DNA of 64,000 nt from Nemertoderma westbladi. Taxonomy: Eukaryota > Xenacoelomorpha > Nemertodermatida > Nemertodermatidae. This document shows, piece after piece, positions 1 through 12,723 of the stretch. Where the stretch lies: NCBI GenBank assembly GCA_032718475.1, contig JAUCBJ010004497.1, forward strand, positions 1 through 64,000, read 5' to 3'. A model generated the notes under the pieces. It did not search any database and was not told the DNA's origin. It was given only the letters and a program-made list of their open reading frames with translations. A program made the translations under genes and the position numbers. How positions within the stretch are numbered: position 1 is the stretch's first letter; each line of letters opens with the position of its first letter.

Positions 1-207
1 GGCAAGCCGATCTATGCTGACACAGGGATGGGTAATCGGTAGGTCCGTGGCAAGCCGATCTATGCTGACACAGGGATGGGTAATCGGTAGGTCCGTGGCA
101 AGCCGATCTATGCTGACACAGGGATGGGTAATCGGTAGGTCCGTGGCAAGCCGATCTATGCTGACACAGGGATGGGTAATCGGTAGGTCCGTGGCAAGCC
201 GATCTAT
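1..207. repeat. 48-bp tandem repeat, 4.3 copies
   Basis: A 48-bp unit beginning GGCAAGCCGATCTATGCTGA is repeated four times without visible change and ends in a 15-bp partial copy. The array probably continues beyond the left edge of the window. Because 48 is a multiple of 3 it stays open in frame, but the repeated peptide resembles no known protein and I do not call it coding. Confidence 0.95.
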
Positions 208-1739
208 CAGGTAACTACTACCTCATCAATATACGACAGCTGAAAGTCCAGATAAAAACAAAATGTGTGTAAAATAATGTATGATTCGACAGTAAAATAA
301 AGTTATAGAAGCCAGTCATAAACAATTCAGCATACTCACGTACTTTAGGACACCTGATGCTTTGCATGGCTGCAATTTACATCCTTGTGTAGTCACTACC
401 ACTTTGCATCCACTCCATTCTCAAACCTCATTGACAGTGTACTTCCTTTATTTCAAAATTTTTTCGTGATTATTATGCGTCGCCTCGCTATGCCATGTAG
501 AGCGAATACGTGTTGTACAATATAATAATATGAACACCATAGTTATAATTACCTTGTGAATATATATTTTCAATGTTTTCTCCAACTATCTGTTGTTTTA
601 ATAACTAAAGGCCTAACGACATGTATTTGTGACAACAAATTAACGCCCAACAGACTGAAACTAATAATAATAATATGACTACTATCCATTAACTCACTGT
701 TCCATACGTTATACTTTAATCACCACACATATTGTATATATTAGCATTACTACAGATAATGCAGTTTTTACAACTCACATAATTGTTACAGGTTTGTTTT
801 ATGCCATTATTAAGTATAGCGTTAATAATGTGGTTCGGTGCCTATAAATATCACCGCTCCTCCTATATTGAGATAGGAGGAACAGGAATTAAATAATAAT
901 GATGATTAAATCGAATCCTTGCTAACTAGGCCTATTTTACTTTCAATTCTAAATTGCTAACCTAAAAATCTAACGTAACCTAAGAATAACACAATAATAT
1001 GTTGCGTATATTTTTTCCACCTCTTGATTCGTTTTATGAACCTCCTAATCAGGCAATGACTGATTATATAATCTTAAAGACACAGTATAATTATTCTATT
1101 TGGATTTTGGAATTGCACTAATTTGTTAAAATTCATATCTATATCTATAATTGGCCTGCTGTATTGAAGCTGCACATTGAGATGCTGGCTTATCCCTATT
1201 AGTACCGGGCTATAAAATGTTCTACAAATACCGGGGAGGGGGGGGGGGGGGTCATATTGACCACCCCACCTCCCTCTAAAATCTAAAAATTTCAACGAAA
1301 ACGTACATTTCACTAGTCTGAATCCGACCGAAAAAAATTTTCAAAAAGATGTACTGGGGTGGTTACATTGCAGCACTAAAATTACAAGCAGTAAACAATT
1401 TTCATTAAATTTGAAAGGTACAATTTTCGGCTAATTGTTTTTTAATACAGGTTTTCTGGGGCGCAAAATCTGTTGGAAAATATTTAAAATTGATCTAATT
1501 ACTATAAATGGTTGTTTTAGACCTCTACGTAGGCAAAAAAAAATGAAAAAAAAAAGTAACCAGCACTTTTCGGTTTGAACACAAGATTTTTAATTCACTT
1601 ATACGATGCCATAAATTCACATTTATAGGTTTTCAGGGACGCTGATTCTAATGGAACTAATTTGCCAGATAATTGCTACACGTATTTTTCGGCGTAATAT
1701 GGCATCACCAAAAAGTACAAGTTTGTGATTTATTGATCA
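208..1739. other. AT-rich DNA without a recognisable gene
   Basis: I see no coding region, RNA gene or clear mobile-element end. There is a G-rich run near 1232-1251 and several short T- or A-runs. Short open frames here are AT-rich and match nothing I know. Confidence 0.5.
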
Positions 1740-2345
1740 AATTGCTTATTTTAAAATATTTGGTGCTGTCACAACAATTTTCACCCACCGGCGAAAAATA
1801 CAAGTTTGAAAAAACTGTTATGCAATTTTTACTTATTCCATTGAATTCTGAACACTCACAAACCCGTATAACGCAAGAGACAGGGTGAAACAATCAATTG
1901 ATATACCGGTATTTGATGGTTTTCAAAATTTAGTGCTAACACCAAATTATGCACCCACTTCCAAATAATACAAGTTTGAGGTGTCTAGTTAGATAATTAT
2001 TTATTCCATTGAATTCAGAACCGCAATAAACTTCTGAAACGCGGGAAATAAGTTGTCACAAGCAATTAAACTATTGAATAGATTTTCAAAATTTCGTGCT
2101 GGCACCAAATTTTGCACACAGCACCGAAAAAATACAAGTTTGATATGCCTGGCGCAACTTGTATTATATATTCCATCGAATCCAGAACCCCAAATAACCC
2201 CTATTATGCAAAAAGCAGGTTCAAACAATCAATTTGCAAAATTGACATATTTCAAAATTTGGTGCTGGCACCAAAATTTGGCACCCGCCGAAAAAAACAA
2301 ATTGGAAATTTCTAAATTTATTTATATGAAATCCATCTAATTACA
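1740..2345. repeat. Diverged ~165-bp tandem repeat, about four copies
   Basis: The phrase TTTCAAAATTTGGTGCTGGC followed by a CACC...AAATTTTGCACCC block, AATACAAGTTTGA, and TATTCCATTGAATTC recurs near 1750, 1920, 2090 and 2250. Spacing is 160-170 bp with many substitutions and small indels, so this is an old tandem array or satellite remnant. Short open frames inside it follow the repeat and are not called. Confidence 0.65.
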
Positions 2346-3310
2346 ATCACCAAAAAACAGGTGTAAATCAAAAATAGAGATGCAAATCATATTTAATGAA
2401 ATGAAATTTTTAAAAAACGTCTCAAAAAAAGTGCCAAAAGTAGTGTTAAAATATGGTGCCATAACTCGAAAACCTCTCAATATTTTTGAAAACGGTTTTC
2501 ACTATTAGGCAGATAATAGATTTTTAGGAAAAGTCATACAATACAATTTCATATTCCCAACTGCGTTTGTTTCAGAGTTATAACAAAAAAACCACGAAAG
2601 GGTCATATTGACACCCCCCAAGGTTTAATAGAGTTAACAAAAATATTTTGCCACCATCATGCAATCCACAATTGGCAAGCCCAATGCAGCGTGAATTTAG
2701 AATGCTATGACGGCTTATCAACAAAATTGCGCCGCAACAACTCCCTATCCACCATGGTTTTCGCGAGATTATCTGCATCTTCAAAGCAAGTGTATGTTAA
2801 AGATGTGTCTCAAGAAAGTCATGGGCTGTCCACCATGCTTATTTTCTCCAAAGCACTAGATTGTTCACTGGCTGGACCTCACGGCGAAAACATTGATTTA
2901 TGTTTTATTATGTAGCACTTTTTGTGATATTGATTGACAAATTAACTACAATAATGTAAAGTATTTGATTAGTAGATCCTTCTCACAAAACAACAACTTT
3001 GACGTGTTTTGTTGATCAAAGTTGATGGCCCTTTTTGTTACCAAACTACCAAAACTATCATATTACCTGATGGACAAAACAGCAGATACATCAAATTCTC
3101 CTCCATTCATTCATTATTCCATAAAGCTAATAAGCAATTACTAGTGTAGATCATATTTCAAGCAAAATATTCGTATAGGATATGCCACTTGCAAGCAACC
3201 AGCTATTCGAATATATTATTCATTTAGCTCTCTCGTGTTGAGTTGATTTCAAGACTGTTATTATTGAAATTTATACCAATGAAGGCATTTTTCGAGCAGA
3301 TTATTCATTT
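2346..3310. other. No gene recognised
   Basis: AT-rich sequence with scattered short open frames. I find no motif, splice-site-bounded exon or element terminus that I can defend. Confidence 0.45.
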
Positions 3311-4945
3311 AATAATAATAATAATTGTTTATTCCAGGACCCCCAAGTTTCCCTGGTGTCCCATAACGTACATGGCCTATAGTTCTAGTACAAACAAAAA
3401 GTAGAGTAAAGTAATGTAGTAAGGAAACACAATTGTATGTACACGTAATAAATTAATAAGACCATTATTCAACCCAATTTCTTAAAACAGACATCCCCAT
3501 GATTCTACTATGGCAGCAAGTGGTCATAATAGTTGCCTGTACGAGGCTATTCGGGCAACTATAGGCACGGCCTAAAAAAGACGTTATAGACCCCGATCTA
3601 ATATGAATAAACTTTGGTAACCCCAGGCTACCAAACATATACGAAGCACTGCACCCCCATGGAAATTTGAATAACCTCCTTGCTGTATTATTATACGCTA
3701 CCCTAAACTTATTATGCACCATACTAGAATAATTTGACCTGGCCCACAGATAATTACAGTATACCTGGGTACAAAAACTACGAAATAATTTAATTTTTAC
3801 CGTAACTGAGCACCCCCCGAATTTCCTAATTATAATATTCGCACGCCTATAAAAACTACGAAGTTGATTGTAAATATCAAAATCATCATCGGTAGAGCTA
3901 CACAGGATGTGCCCTAAGTACTTTACCTCTGACACTACTTCAATATTAAGACCATTAATTGTAACCTGACCGACATCTGTATTCTTCGCACATTTTGGAA
4001 AATAAAATAAGCACCTGGTTTTCTTACAATTTACTTTTATACAATGCTCTAATGCGTACGATTCAAAAATATGAAGTAACTTTTGTAACCCATTAATCGA
4101 ATTCGAACATATCGCTAAGTCATCCGCGTACATTAAATTATTAATACGGACCCCTGACATTTGACACCCTATCCCCGAATTAGAAAGTTCCTTACTTAGG
4201 TCATCTATATACACACTATACAGGTACGGCGATAATATCCCACCCTGTTTCGTACCATTTGAAACCTGAAAACTCTCTGATATGCACTCCCCCCATTTTA
4301 CAAAAAGAACCTGTGATCTATACCACATACATAATACCCTAATATAAAATAACGGAACACCCCTATTTATCAGTTTCCGAAATAACGTGTAGTGATTAAC
4401 TAAATCGTAGGCTTTCGAACTGTCAATAAAACAAACATACACAGCACTATCATTATCCAGGTAATACTGTACCATTTCTTTAAGTGTAAAAATACACAAA
4501 TCAGTCCCTGAGCCTTTCTTAAAACCAAATTGTGAATCCGATGTAAATAACTTATCACAGAAACGTTCTAAGTAAACCAATTCTAATACTTTGCTATATA
4601 CCGTAGAAATAGCGATACCCCTATAATTATCGACGCTGGTTATGTCATCGTTCTTGTCCTTTACAAGGGGAATCATGTTACTAACTAATACACCAGGCGG
4701 AATATATCCATGCACATTAATCATCGTAAATAGATTGGCTAAGTGAACTTTTAAATTATAAGGACTATGTAAATAATGCTCACTTGATAAGTTATCAGGA
4801 CCAGTCGCTTTACCCTTAACTAACTTATCTGCAGCAAAACCAATTTCTATAGGTTTCACAATCATTTCTGCACTAAATTTAATATCTGAAAAAGCACCTT
4901 CTACAAACTCTTTGTGAAGAGTATTTAAAGAGAGAGTATTTAAAC
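3311..4945 (-). mobile_element. 5'-truncated LINE (non-LTR retrotransposon)
   Basis: The minus strand carries reverse-transcriptase coding sequence followed by a ~150-bp 3' untranslated stretch. It ends in a short tandem (ATT)n tail near 3311-3330, reading GGAATAAACAATTATTATTA on the minus strand. A microsatellite-like 3' tail is usual for many LINE clades. No endonuclease or ORF1 is visible, so the copy is 5'-truncated near 4945. Confidence 0.8.
3465..4940 (-). pseudogene. LINE reverse transcriptase, N-terminally truncated
   Basis: The frame stays open upstream of the first Met (4865) to about 4940, which shows truncation rather than a true start. Reverse-transcriptase blocks appear in order: DNYRGIAISTVYSK, then FGFKKGSGTDLCIFTLKEMV, motif A with CFIDSSKAYDLVNH, NGTKQGGILSP (motif B), and the catalytic YADDLAI (motif C, about residue 245 from the Met). 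A Cys/Arg-rich thumb and C-terminal segment follow. The enzyme would copy its RNA at a nicked target site. The wording around motifs A and B resembles Rex1/RTE-like elements, but I am not certain of the clade. The ORF is otherwise unbroken over at least 466 codons, so decay is recent or weak. Confidence 0.85.
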
Positions 4946-5171
4946 TAACCTAAAACTAACCTTCTTTTTGTAATCATGATTCTGGAATTTTTCACAGTTT
5001 TTGTAAAAAAAAATTCCAGAATGCCTCAATTAATTTGCCTGACTGTGTGAATTTGAAGTCAATGAATGATTTGTTGCTTGTGATGCTAAATTTTCTAACA
5101 CGAACAAAGAGAAAGCAGCAAGTGTATTGTTCATAAACAGATTTACATATACTGGGGTTTGGTTGTATTTG

Positions 5172-7800
5172 GTTGTATTTATGTATATACAATGTATATT
5201 TATGTATATACAATGTATATTTATGTATATACAATGTATATTTATGTATATACAATGTTACAATGTATATTTATGTATATACAATGTATTTTTATGTATA
5301 TACAATGTATTTTTATGTATATACAATGTTACAATGTATATTTATGTATATACAATGTATATTTATGTATATACAATATATATTTATGTATATACAATGT
5401 ATATTTATGTATATACAATGTTACAATGTATATTTATGTATATACAATGTTACAATGTATATTTATGTATATACAATGTTACAATGTAAATTTATGTATA
5501 TACAATGTATATTGATGTATATACAATGTATATTTATGTATATACAATGTATATTTATGTATATACAATGTATATTTATGTATATACAATGTATATTTAT
5601 GTATATACAATGTATATTTATGTATATACAATGTATATTTATGTATATACAATGTTACAATGTATATTTATGTATATAAAATGTATATTTATGTATATAC
5701 AATATATATTTATGTATATACAATGTATATTTATGTATATACAATGTATATTTATGTATATACAATGTTACAATGTATATTTATGTATATACAATGTATA
5801 TTGATGTATATACAATGTATATTGATGTATATACAATGTATATTTATGTATATACAATGTTACAATGTATATTTATGTATATACAATGTATATTTATGTA
5901 TATACAATGTTACAATGTATATTTATGTATATATAATGTATATTTATGTATATACAATGTATATTTATGTATATACAATGTTACAATGTATATTTATGTA
6001 TATACAATGTATATTTATGTATATACAATGTTACAATGTATATTTATGTATATACAATGTTACAATGTATATTTATGTATATACAATGTATATTTATGTT
6101 TATACAATGTATATTTATGTATATACAATGTATATTTATGTATATACAATGTTACAATGTATATTTATGTATATACAATATATATTTATGTATATACAAT
6201 GTTAAAATGTATATTTATGTATATACAATGTATATTTATGTATATACAATGTATATTTATGTATATACAATGTTACAATGTATATTTATGTATATACAAT
6301 GTTACAATGTATATTTATGTATATACAATGTATATTTATGTATATACAATGTATATTTATGTATATACAATGTATATTTATGTATATACAATGTTACAAT
6401 GTATATTTATGTATATACAATGTATATTTATGTATATACAATGTATATTTATGTATATACAATATATATTTATGTATATACAATGTATATTTATGTATAT
6501 ACAATGTATATTTATGTATATACAATATATATTTATGTATATACAATGTATATTTATGTATATACAATGTATATTTATGTATATACAATGTATATTTATG
6601 TTTATACAATGTATATTTATGTATATACAATGTATATTTATGTATATACAATGTTACAATGTATATTTATGTATATACAATGTATATTTATGTATATACA
6701 ATGTATATTTATATATATACAATGTATATTTATGTATATACAATGTATATTTATGTATATACAATATATATTTATGTATATGCAATGTATATTTATGTAT
6801 ATACAATGTATATTTATGTATATACAATGTTACAATGTATATTTATGTATATACAATGTATATTTATGTATATACAATGTTACAATGTATATTTATGTAT
6901 ATACAATGTATATTTATGTATATACAATGTATATTTATGTATATACAATGTATATTTATGTATATACAATGTATATTTATGTATATACAATGTATATTTA
7001 TGTATATACAATGTATATTTATGTATATACAATGTATATTTATGTATATACAATGTATATTTATGTATATACAATGTTACAATGTATATTTATGTATATA
7101 CAATGTATATTTATGTATATACAATGTATATTTATGTATATACAATGTATATTTATGTATATACAATGTTACAATGTATATTTATGTATATACAATGGTA
7201 CAATGTACATTTATGTATATACAATGTTACAATGTATATTTATGTATATACAATGTATATTTATGTATATACAATGTATATTTATGTATATACAATATAT
7301 ATTTATGTATATACAATGTATATTTATGTATATACAATGTATATTTATGTATATACAATGTATATTTATGTATATACAATGTTACAATGTATATTTATGT
7401 ATATACAATGTATATTTATGTATATACAATGTATATTTATGTATATACAATGTATATTTATGTATATACAATGTATATTTATGTATATACAATGTATATT
7501 TATGTATATACAATGTATATTTATGTATATACAATGTATATTTATGTATATACAATGTATATTTATGTATCTACAATGTATATTTATGTATATACAATGT
7601 ATATTTATGTATATACAATGTATATTTATGTATATACAATGTATATTTATGTATCTACAATGTATATTTATGTATATACAATGTATATTTATGTATATAC
7701 AATGTATATTTATGTATATACAATGTATATTTATGTATATTATACAATGTATATTTATGTATATACAATGTATATTTATGTATATTTATGAATATACAAT
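5172..7800. repeat. 21-bp / 28-bp AT-rich minisatellite, ~120 units
   Basis: The base unit ATGTATATTTATGTATATAC+A is 21 bp. At irregular intervals a 7-bp insert (TGTTACA type) makes a 28-bp unit. Both lengths keep the same long open frames in several phases, which produces very long spurious ORFs of Tyr/Ile/Met/Val/Cys repeats. The core GTATATAC is self-complementary and purine/pyrimidine alternating. The array ends near 7795 in a slightly degenerate copy. I do not call it coding. Confidence 0.97.
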
Positions 7801-8047
7801 GTATATCCATTGGAGATTCAATTCAGCACCGTTACAAGTATTGTATTCTTCGTGAATTATTATTTGAACGCATTATAATTTAGTTCTAGTAAGCATTGAT
7901 CCTATAAGTTATAGTTCATTAAATAATTGATATTTGCCTGTAATCAATGCTTAAAATATCTTAATAATTACCAATAGATAATCCTCAACAGTTTGAAAAA
8001 GACGTCTCCGGTCACAGTGCAATCATTCTTCAACCTTATAGTGATTT

Positions 8048-8055
8048 GATGGTAC
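8048..8055. repeat. Target-site duplication GATGGTAC, left copy
   Basis: Identical to 10401-10408. Removing the insert and one copy gives a sequence that aligns with the undisturbed opposite arm of the host element near 11019-11045, which supports a true target duplication. Confidence 0.8.
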
Positions 8056-10400
8056 GGTAGCACGAACTTAGTTCCAATCGCACTTTTTCAAAGGCGAACT
8101 TAGTTCCAATTGAAACGAATTTAGTTCCAAAATAAATTTTATAAAGCGAACTTAGTTCCAATTGAAACGAATTTAGTTCCCAAATAAATCTTACAAAGCG
8201 AACTTAGTTCCAATCGAGGCGAACTTAGTTCTATTTGAAACGAATTTAGTTCCAAAATAAATCTTACAAAGCGAACTTAGTTCCAATCGAGGCGAACTTA
8301 GTTCCAATCCCAGAATATCAAAACGAACTTAGTTCCAATGGATGCGAATTTAGTTCCAATGCATGCGAATTTAGTTCCAATGGAAGCGAATTTAGTTCCA
8401 ATGGGTACGAACTTAGTTCCAATGTTTCAATCGTGGGGATAGCCACGTAGTAGGCGAAGCCTATTGCGTATTGGCACTATTTGGGGTGGGTCAGGGTCAA
8501 CAATAATTGTAAATAATTGTAAAACCCTTCTGTCATTTATAAAAAACGAATAATTACTAATGAATTAAATGTATAATTACCCATTCTGAAATATATATTA
8601 ATCATGAGTATACTGATACTGACTGACTGAGTCTGTAGTATTGATTCCCCGTACTTAGTTCAAATTTAAGCCTCATGCGAATTTAGTTCCATTGGAAACG
8701 AATTTAGTTCCAATTTTGGCGAATTTAGTTCCAATTTAGGCGAACTTAGTTCCAATAACTAGAGAAAAACGAAAACGAATTTAGTTCCAATGCATGCGAA
8801 CTTAGTTCCAATGCATGCGAACTTAGTTCCAATGGATGCGAATTTAGTTCCAATGCGTGCGAATTTAGTTCCAATGGAAGCGAATTTAGTTCCAATGTTT
8901 CAGGTGTGAGGCGAGCCACGTAGTTGGCGAAGAATCAGTTTAATGCCACTATTAGGTGGATGGGTAAATAATAATTGTAAATAACTAACCCAAAACGCCC
9001 AACCTCCTAACCAAAACAATCTTATCTCAAACAACTCAGAACCTCTTAATTAACCCAAACAATTAAATTTAACCCAATTATATTTATTCATTTATAATGA
9101 TATTCATAGTAAAAAACAATGCCCAAGCTCTTAACCCAAACTACGCCCAACCTCCTAACCCAAATAACGCCCATCCACCTAACCCAAAGAACTGCTATTG
9201 TATTTGGTGTGAAAATGGCACAATGTGCATGACTTGAGTATATACTACTACAGACTCAGTCAGTCAGTATCAGTATACTCATGATTAATAAATATATCAT
9301 AATATGTAATTATACTTTTAATTCATTAATAATAATTAGTTTATAAAAAATGAGAAGGGTTTTATAATTATTTGCAATTATTGTTGACCCTGACCCACCT
9401 GAAATAGTGGAAATACGCAATAGGCTTCGCCTACTGCGTGGCTAGCCCCACGATTGAAACATTGGAACTAAGTTCGTATCCATTGGAACTAAATTCGCAT
9501 GCATTGGAACTAAATTCGCATGCATTGGAACTAAGTTCGCATGCATTGGAACTAAGTTCGTTTTGATAATCTGGGATTGGAACTAAGTTCGCCTCGATTG
9601 GAACTAAGTTCCCTTTATAAAATTTATTTTGGAACTAAATTCGTTTCAATTGGAACTAAGTTCGCCTTTGAAAATGTGCGATTGGAACTAAGTTCGTGCT
9701 ACCGTAGTATTATATACTCAAGTCATGCACATTGTGCCATTTTCACACCAAATACAATATTTACCAGTTGTTTCGGTTTAGGTAGATCGGCGTTGTTTGG
9801 TTTAGGAGGTTGGGCGTTGTTTGGGTTAAGAGCTTGGGTGTTTTTTGGGATAAGATTGTTTTGGTTAGGAGGTTGGGCGTTGGTTGAGCATTTTGGGTTA
9901 GTTATTTACAATTGTTATTTAACCATCCACCTAGTAGATTAAACAGATTCTTCGCCAACTACGTGGCTCGCCCCACACCTGAAACATTGGAACTAAGGTC
10001 GCATCAATTGGAACTAAATTCGCATCCATTTGAACTAAATTCGCATCCATTGGAACTAAGTTCGCATCCATTGGAACTAAATTCGCATCCATTGGAACTA
10101 AATTCGCATGCATTGGAACTAAGTTCGCATACATTGGAACTAAATTCGTTTTCGTTTTTCTCTAGTTATTGGAACTAAGTTCGCCTAAATTGGAACTAAA
10201 TTCGCATCCATTGGAACTAAATTCGCATCCATTGGAACTAAATTCGCTTATATTGGAACTAAATTCGTTTTCGTTTTTCTCTAGTTATTGGAACTAAGTT
10301 CGCCTAAATTGAAACTAAATTCGCCAAAATTGGAACTAAATTCGTTTCCATTGGAACTAAATTTGCATGAGGCTTAAATTGGAACTAAGTACGGGGAATC
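8056..10400. mobile_element. Nested inverted-repeat element built from GAACTTAGTTCCAAT motifs, 8-bp TSD
   Basis: Dozens of copies of C-GAA(C/T)TTAGTTCCAAT occur in plus orientation at 8060-8425 and 8650-8905 and in the reverse complement at 9455-9700 and 9985-10400. Non-repetitive blocks between them are also inverted copies of each other: 8425-8640 pairs with 9237-9455, and 8905-8990 pairs with 9905-9985. The insert is flanked by GATGGTAC at 8048-8055 and 10401-10408. Its two ends match as inverted repeats: CACGAACTTAGTTCCAAT on the left and CCCGTACTTAGTTCCAAT on the right. The 8-bp duplication resembles hAT-type insertion. It encodes nothing I recognise. Confidence 0.8.
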
Positions 10401-10408
10401 GATGGTAC
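10401..10408. repeat. Target-site duplication GATGGTAC, right copy
   Basis: Second copy of the 8-bp direct repeat flanking the nested element; see the entry for 8048-8055. Confidence 0.8.
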
Positions 10409-10777
10409 CAATAGAAATCTGCCCATACAAGGAATCCAAACATGTAAAAATATTTGAATTTGGTTGGGAAACACCTGAGAAATGGGCATTCGAATGTTAC
10501 ATGTATTTGCTTCACCTGCAGGCCATTTATTCTATTTAATTAATGTAACATATTCTATTAAATATATTGTAAAAATCCATAATCTTCATACAGTAATATT
10601 TATAATATTATTATTATCTATCGTATTATAAAAAACTTCATCTTTCGCTAATAGAGATTAGTTTTCTTCATTATTATAAGAAATTCTGCCTCGTTAATCT
10701 CACCATCACCCTCAGGGTCAGCTTCATCGATCATCTCCTTGATTAGTTAAATAAGAAGGCGCGCATAAATATGGTAT

Positions 10778-10893
10778 ACCATATTCTAGAACATTTTGTT
10801 TATTCCATACGTAGCTGGGCAACAATGTAATATCTATGTAATTACTATTATGTAGCTATTCATAAATAAACAAAATGTTCTAGAATATGGTAT
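10778..10893. repeat. Hairpin: inverted repeat around TATGGTA..TTCTAGAACATTTTG
   Basis: The stretch reading ACCATATTCTAGAACATTTT (about 10787-10806) is the reverse complement of the stretch at about 10866-10893. A ~60-bp loop separates them. It is the innermost part of the two arms of the surrounding inverted-repeat element. Confidence 0.75.
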
Positions 10894-11110
10894 TTTTATT
10901 TAATAGAATAAAATAGCCTCATGCAGAAGCAACACCATGCAACTTTTGACGCTCATATCTCAGCTTATTCCCCAACCAAATTCAGATTATGTTACATATT
11001 TGGAATCCTTACATGGCCAGCTTTCCATCAGTACCAATAAATCACTATAAGGTTGAAGAATATCAGGAGTGTAACTGGTGAAATATCATCGGAGACACTT
11101 TTTATAAACG

Positions 11111-12085
11111 CTTGTAGCTAAAGACTGAGAGCGAAAATAAAAAATTCTGGCTCACCCAGCAAGGAGGAGGGAGGTGAAACTATCTCTGTTTCAATTTCAT
11201 GCAATCTCATTAAGATTTGTAGAAAAATTAGGGGGGGGGGGGGGCAGGTACCTGAATAACGACACTATATTCTGGGACATGGTGTATACATGGAAGATAC
11301 TAATAGACAATCACAATGATAAATGTTATCGCCGTGGGGGGATTATAATGCAATGTTTAGACACTGTCAATTAGTTATATAAGTTATACTGAAGTCATAG
11401 TTCCTGCTGATTTAAAAGAAATCGAAAAGAAGATTCATTGTAAAGAAAAGCAACGACCTGTCGATTGAAACCATCGATACAGCTGAGCAGCCCACACCGG
11501 GGCAATGTTTATCCAACAAAGTTGTTACCGTGAAGAATGCCAATTATTAATAATCCGTTCTGTGGAATCCTCCACTATTACCGCCATCATTGTATATATT
11601 GTAATGATACCCGGTATTTTATTGAGTCAGGGAGGGAATCTGGACGCAAATCCCATCTCGGCGAATAAATATCTCGTCTCAATATTCAATGATCAATTAA
11701 GGGAAAGGAGCAGGTTACAGTGGCACGTTTTTCCAACTAAAACAATAAACTAAAGTCAATAGAACAGGTTACCGTTTTATTTTTGGGATTAATCAGCAGA
11801 TATTTGCATCCATGATCCTCTTTAAGGGATGGAACCACGCCTTTCTGATGTTATATAATAATATTTAAATATGTGAGAAGCTATAGAACCTGCCTTTAGG
11901 TTAGGAAGTATTAGGGTGGATATGTGCGTACGTTTATCCAATAAGTATAGCTCGAATGCACGAGTACTTTTAGTGAAAAGTTTTTGAATAGTTAATCTTG
12001 GATTGTGAGTAGAGTAATAATTGCCAAAAATTGTTGAAAGGAAAATCGACAACGGAAATTCGGTCAATCGGCTTGGAATTCTGCA
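11111..12085. other. No gene recognised
   Basis: Open frames of up to ~82 codons on both strands show no domain I recognise. A G-run lies at about 11230-11243. This sequence is the left flank into which the piggyBac element inserted. Confidence 0.45.
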
Positions 12086-12104
12086 TTAACCCTTTGCACA
12101 CGGC
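12086..12104. repeat. piggyBac left terminal inverted repeat with TTAA
   Basis: TTAA (12086-12089) followed by CCCTTTGCACACGGC, a perfect 15-bp inverted match to 14884-14898. Confidence 0.93.
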
Positions 12105-12106
12105 AG

Positions 12107-12153
12107 ACGGGCGGTGCCCGTCACTGGACCTCCGGCAAACGGGCGGTGCCCGT
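12107..12153. repeat. Two subterminal hairpins in the piggyBac left end
   Basis: ACGGGCGGTGCCCGT occurs at 12107-12121 and again at 12139-12153. Each can fold into a 6-bp stem (ACGGGC/GCCCGT) with a 3-base loop. Paired subterminal repeats next to the terminal repeat are known transposase-binding features in this superfamily; that these are bound is an inference. Confidence 0.6.
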
Positions 12154-12723
12154 TGCAGGTTTATTGAAACGTTCTAGAGGGGAGCAGCAGCCGGATCTGA
12201 ATTCATTGCAGTATATTATAGCCGGAACTCTCTTTAGACAATAATAACTTACCTAGGTGATCTCTCATTGGTCATTTTGTTCGTGGTATTGTTGTAATGG
12301 TCTCCTATATTACTAGTAGTAATATATATTAGTATTATTATAGTAAGCCCATTCATTACATTCACATATTGTGTATTACGAGAAGATATTTCATGGCAGC
12401 AAGCTATTGCATTTACACACCATAGTTGCTAAATAAATAACGTTTTTGATAATGGATGTTCTCAGATACTTTGTATTATTATTATTTTGTTTGTTACTGT
12501 ATTAGTGATATTTATATTGATTAGTTCACAGTTGAAACCAGCCAGTTTCTGATCTGTTTGTACATTTTATTTTATGAATGGATGGATTTATTTTGAAATA
12601 TTATTTTGTACTTAATTTCTCTGAAACTTACTTGTCAGCTTGTCTATAATTTGTTATTTATTTAGGAATATAGGGTACATTTTATTTTATTTGTAAACCT
12701 ACAGTATATGCAATGCGGAAGCA

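Larger units (their letters stand above)
7988..11110. mobile_element. Inverted-repeat (foldback/MITE-like) element, interrupted by a second element
   Basis: The left arm consists of 7988-8055 plus 10409 to about 10560. The right arm is about 10860-11110. They are imperfect inverted complements: GTCTCCG, then ATTCTTCAACCTTATAGTG at 8026-8044, matches in reverse complement at 11039-11065. The AAGGAATCC and GAATTTGGTTGGG blocks at 10424-10470 match 10970-11015. There is no transposase, so it is non-autonomous. I cannot fix the exact ends or a target duplication. The inner insertion is described separately. Confidence 0.75.

Noticed and set aside
5127-7883. Very long open frames (up to 672 codons) of MYIYVYT-type repeats
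   Set aside because: They come entirely from a 21-bp tandem repeat whose unit is a multiple of three; overlapping frames are equally open, and no start context or domain supports a protein.
9577-10178. ORFs with repeated LELSSHPLELNS peptides
   Set aside because: Translation of the GAACTAAATTCGCATCCATTG-type motif array in a non-coding inverted-repeat element.
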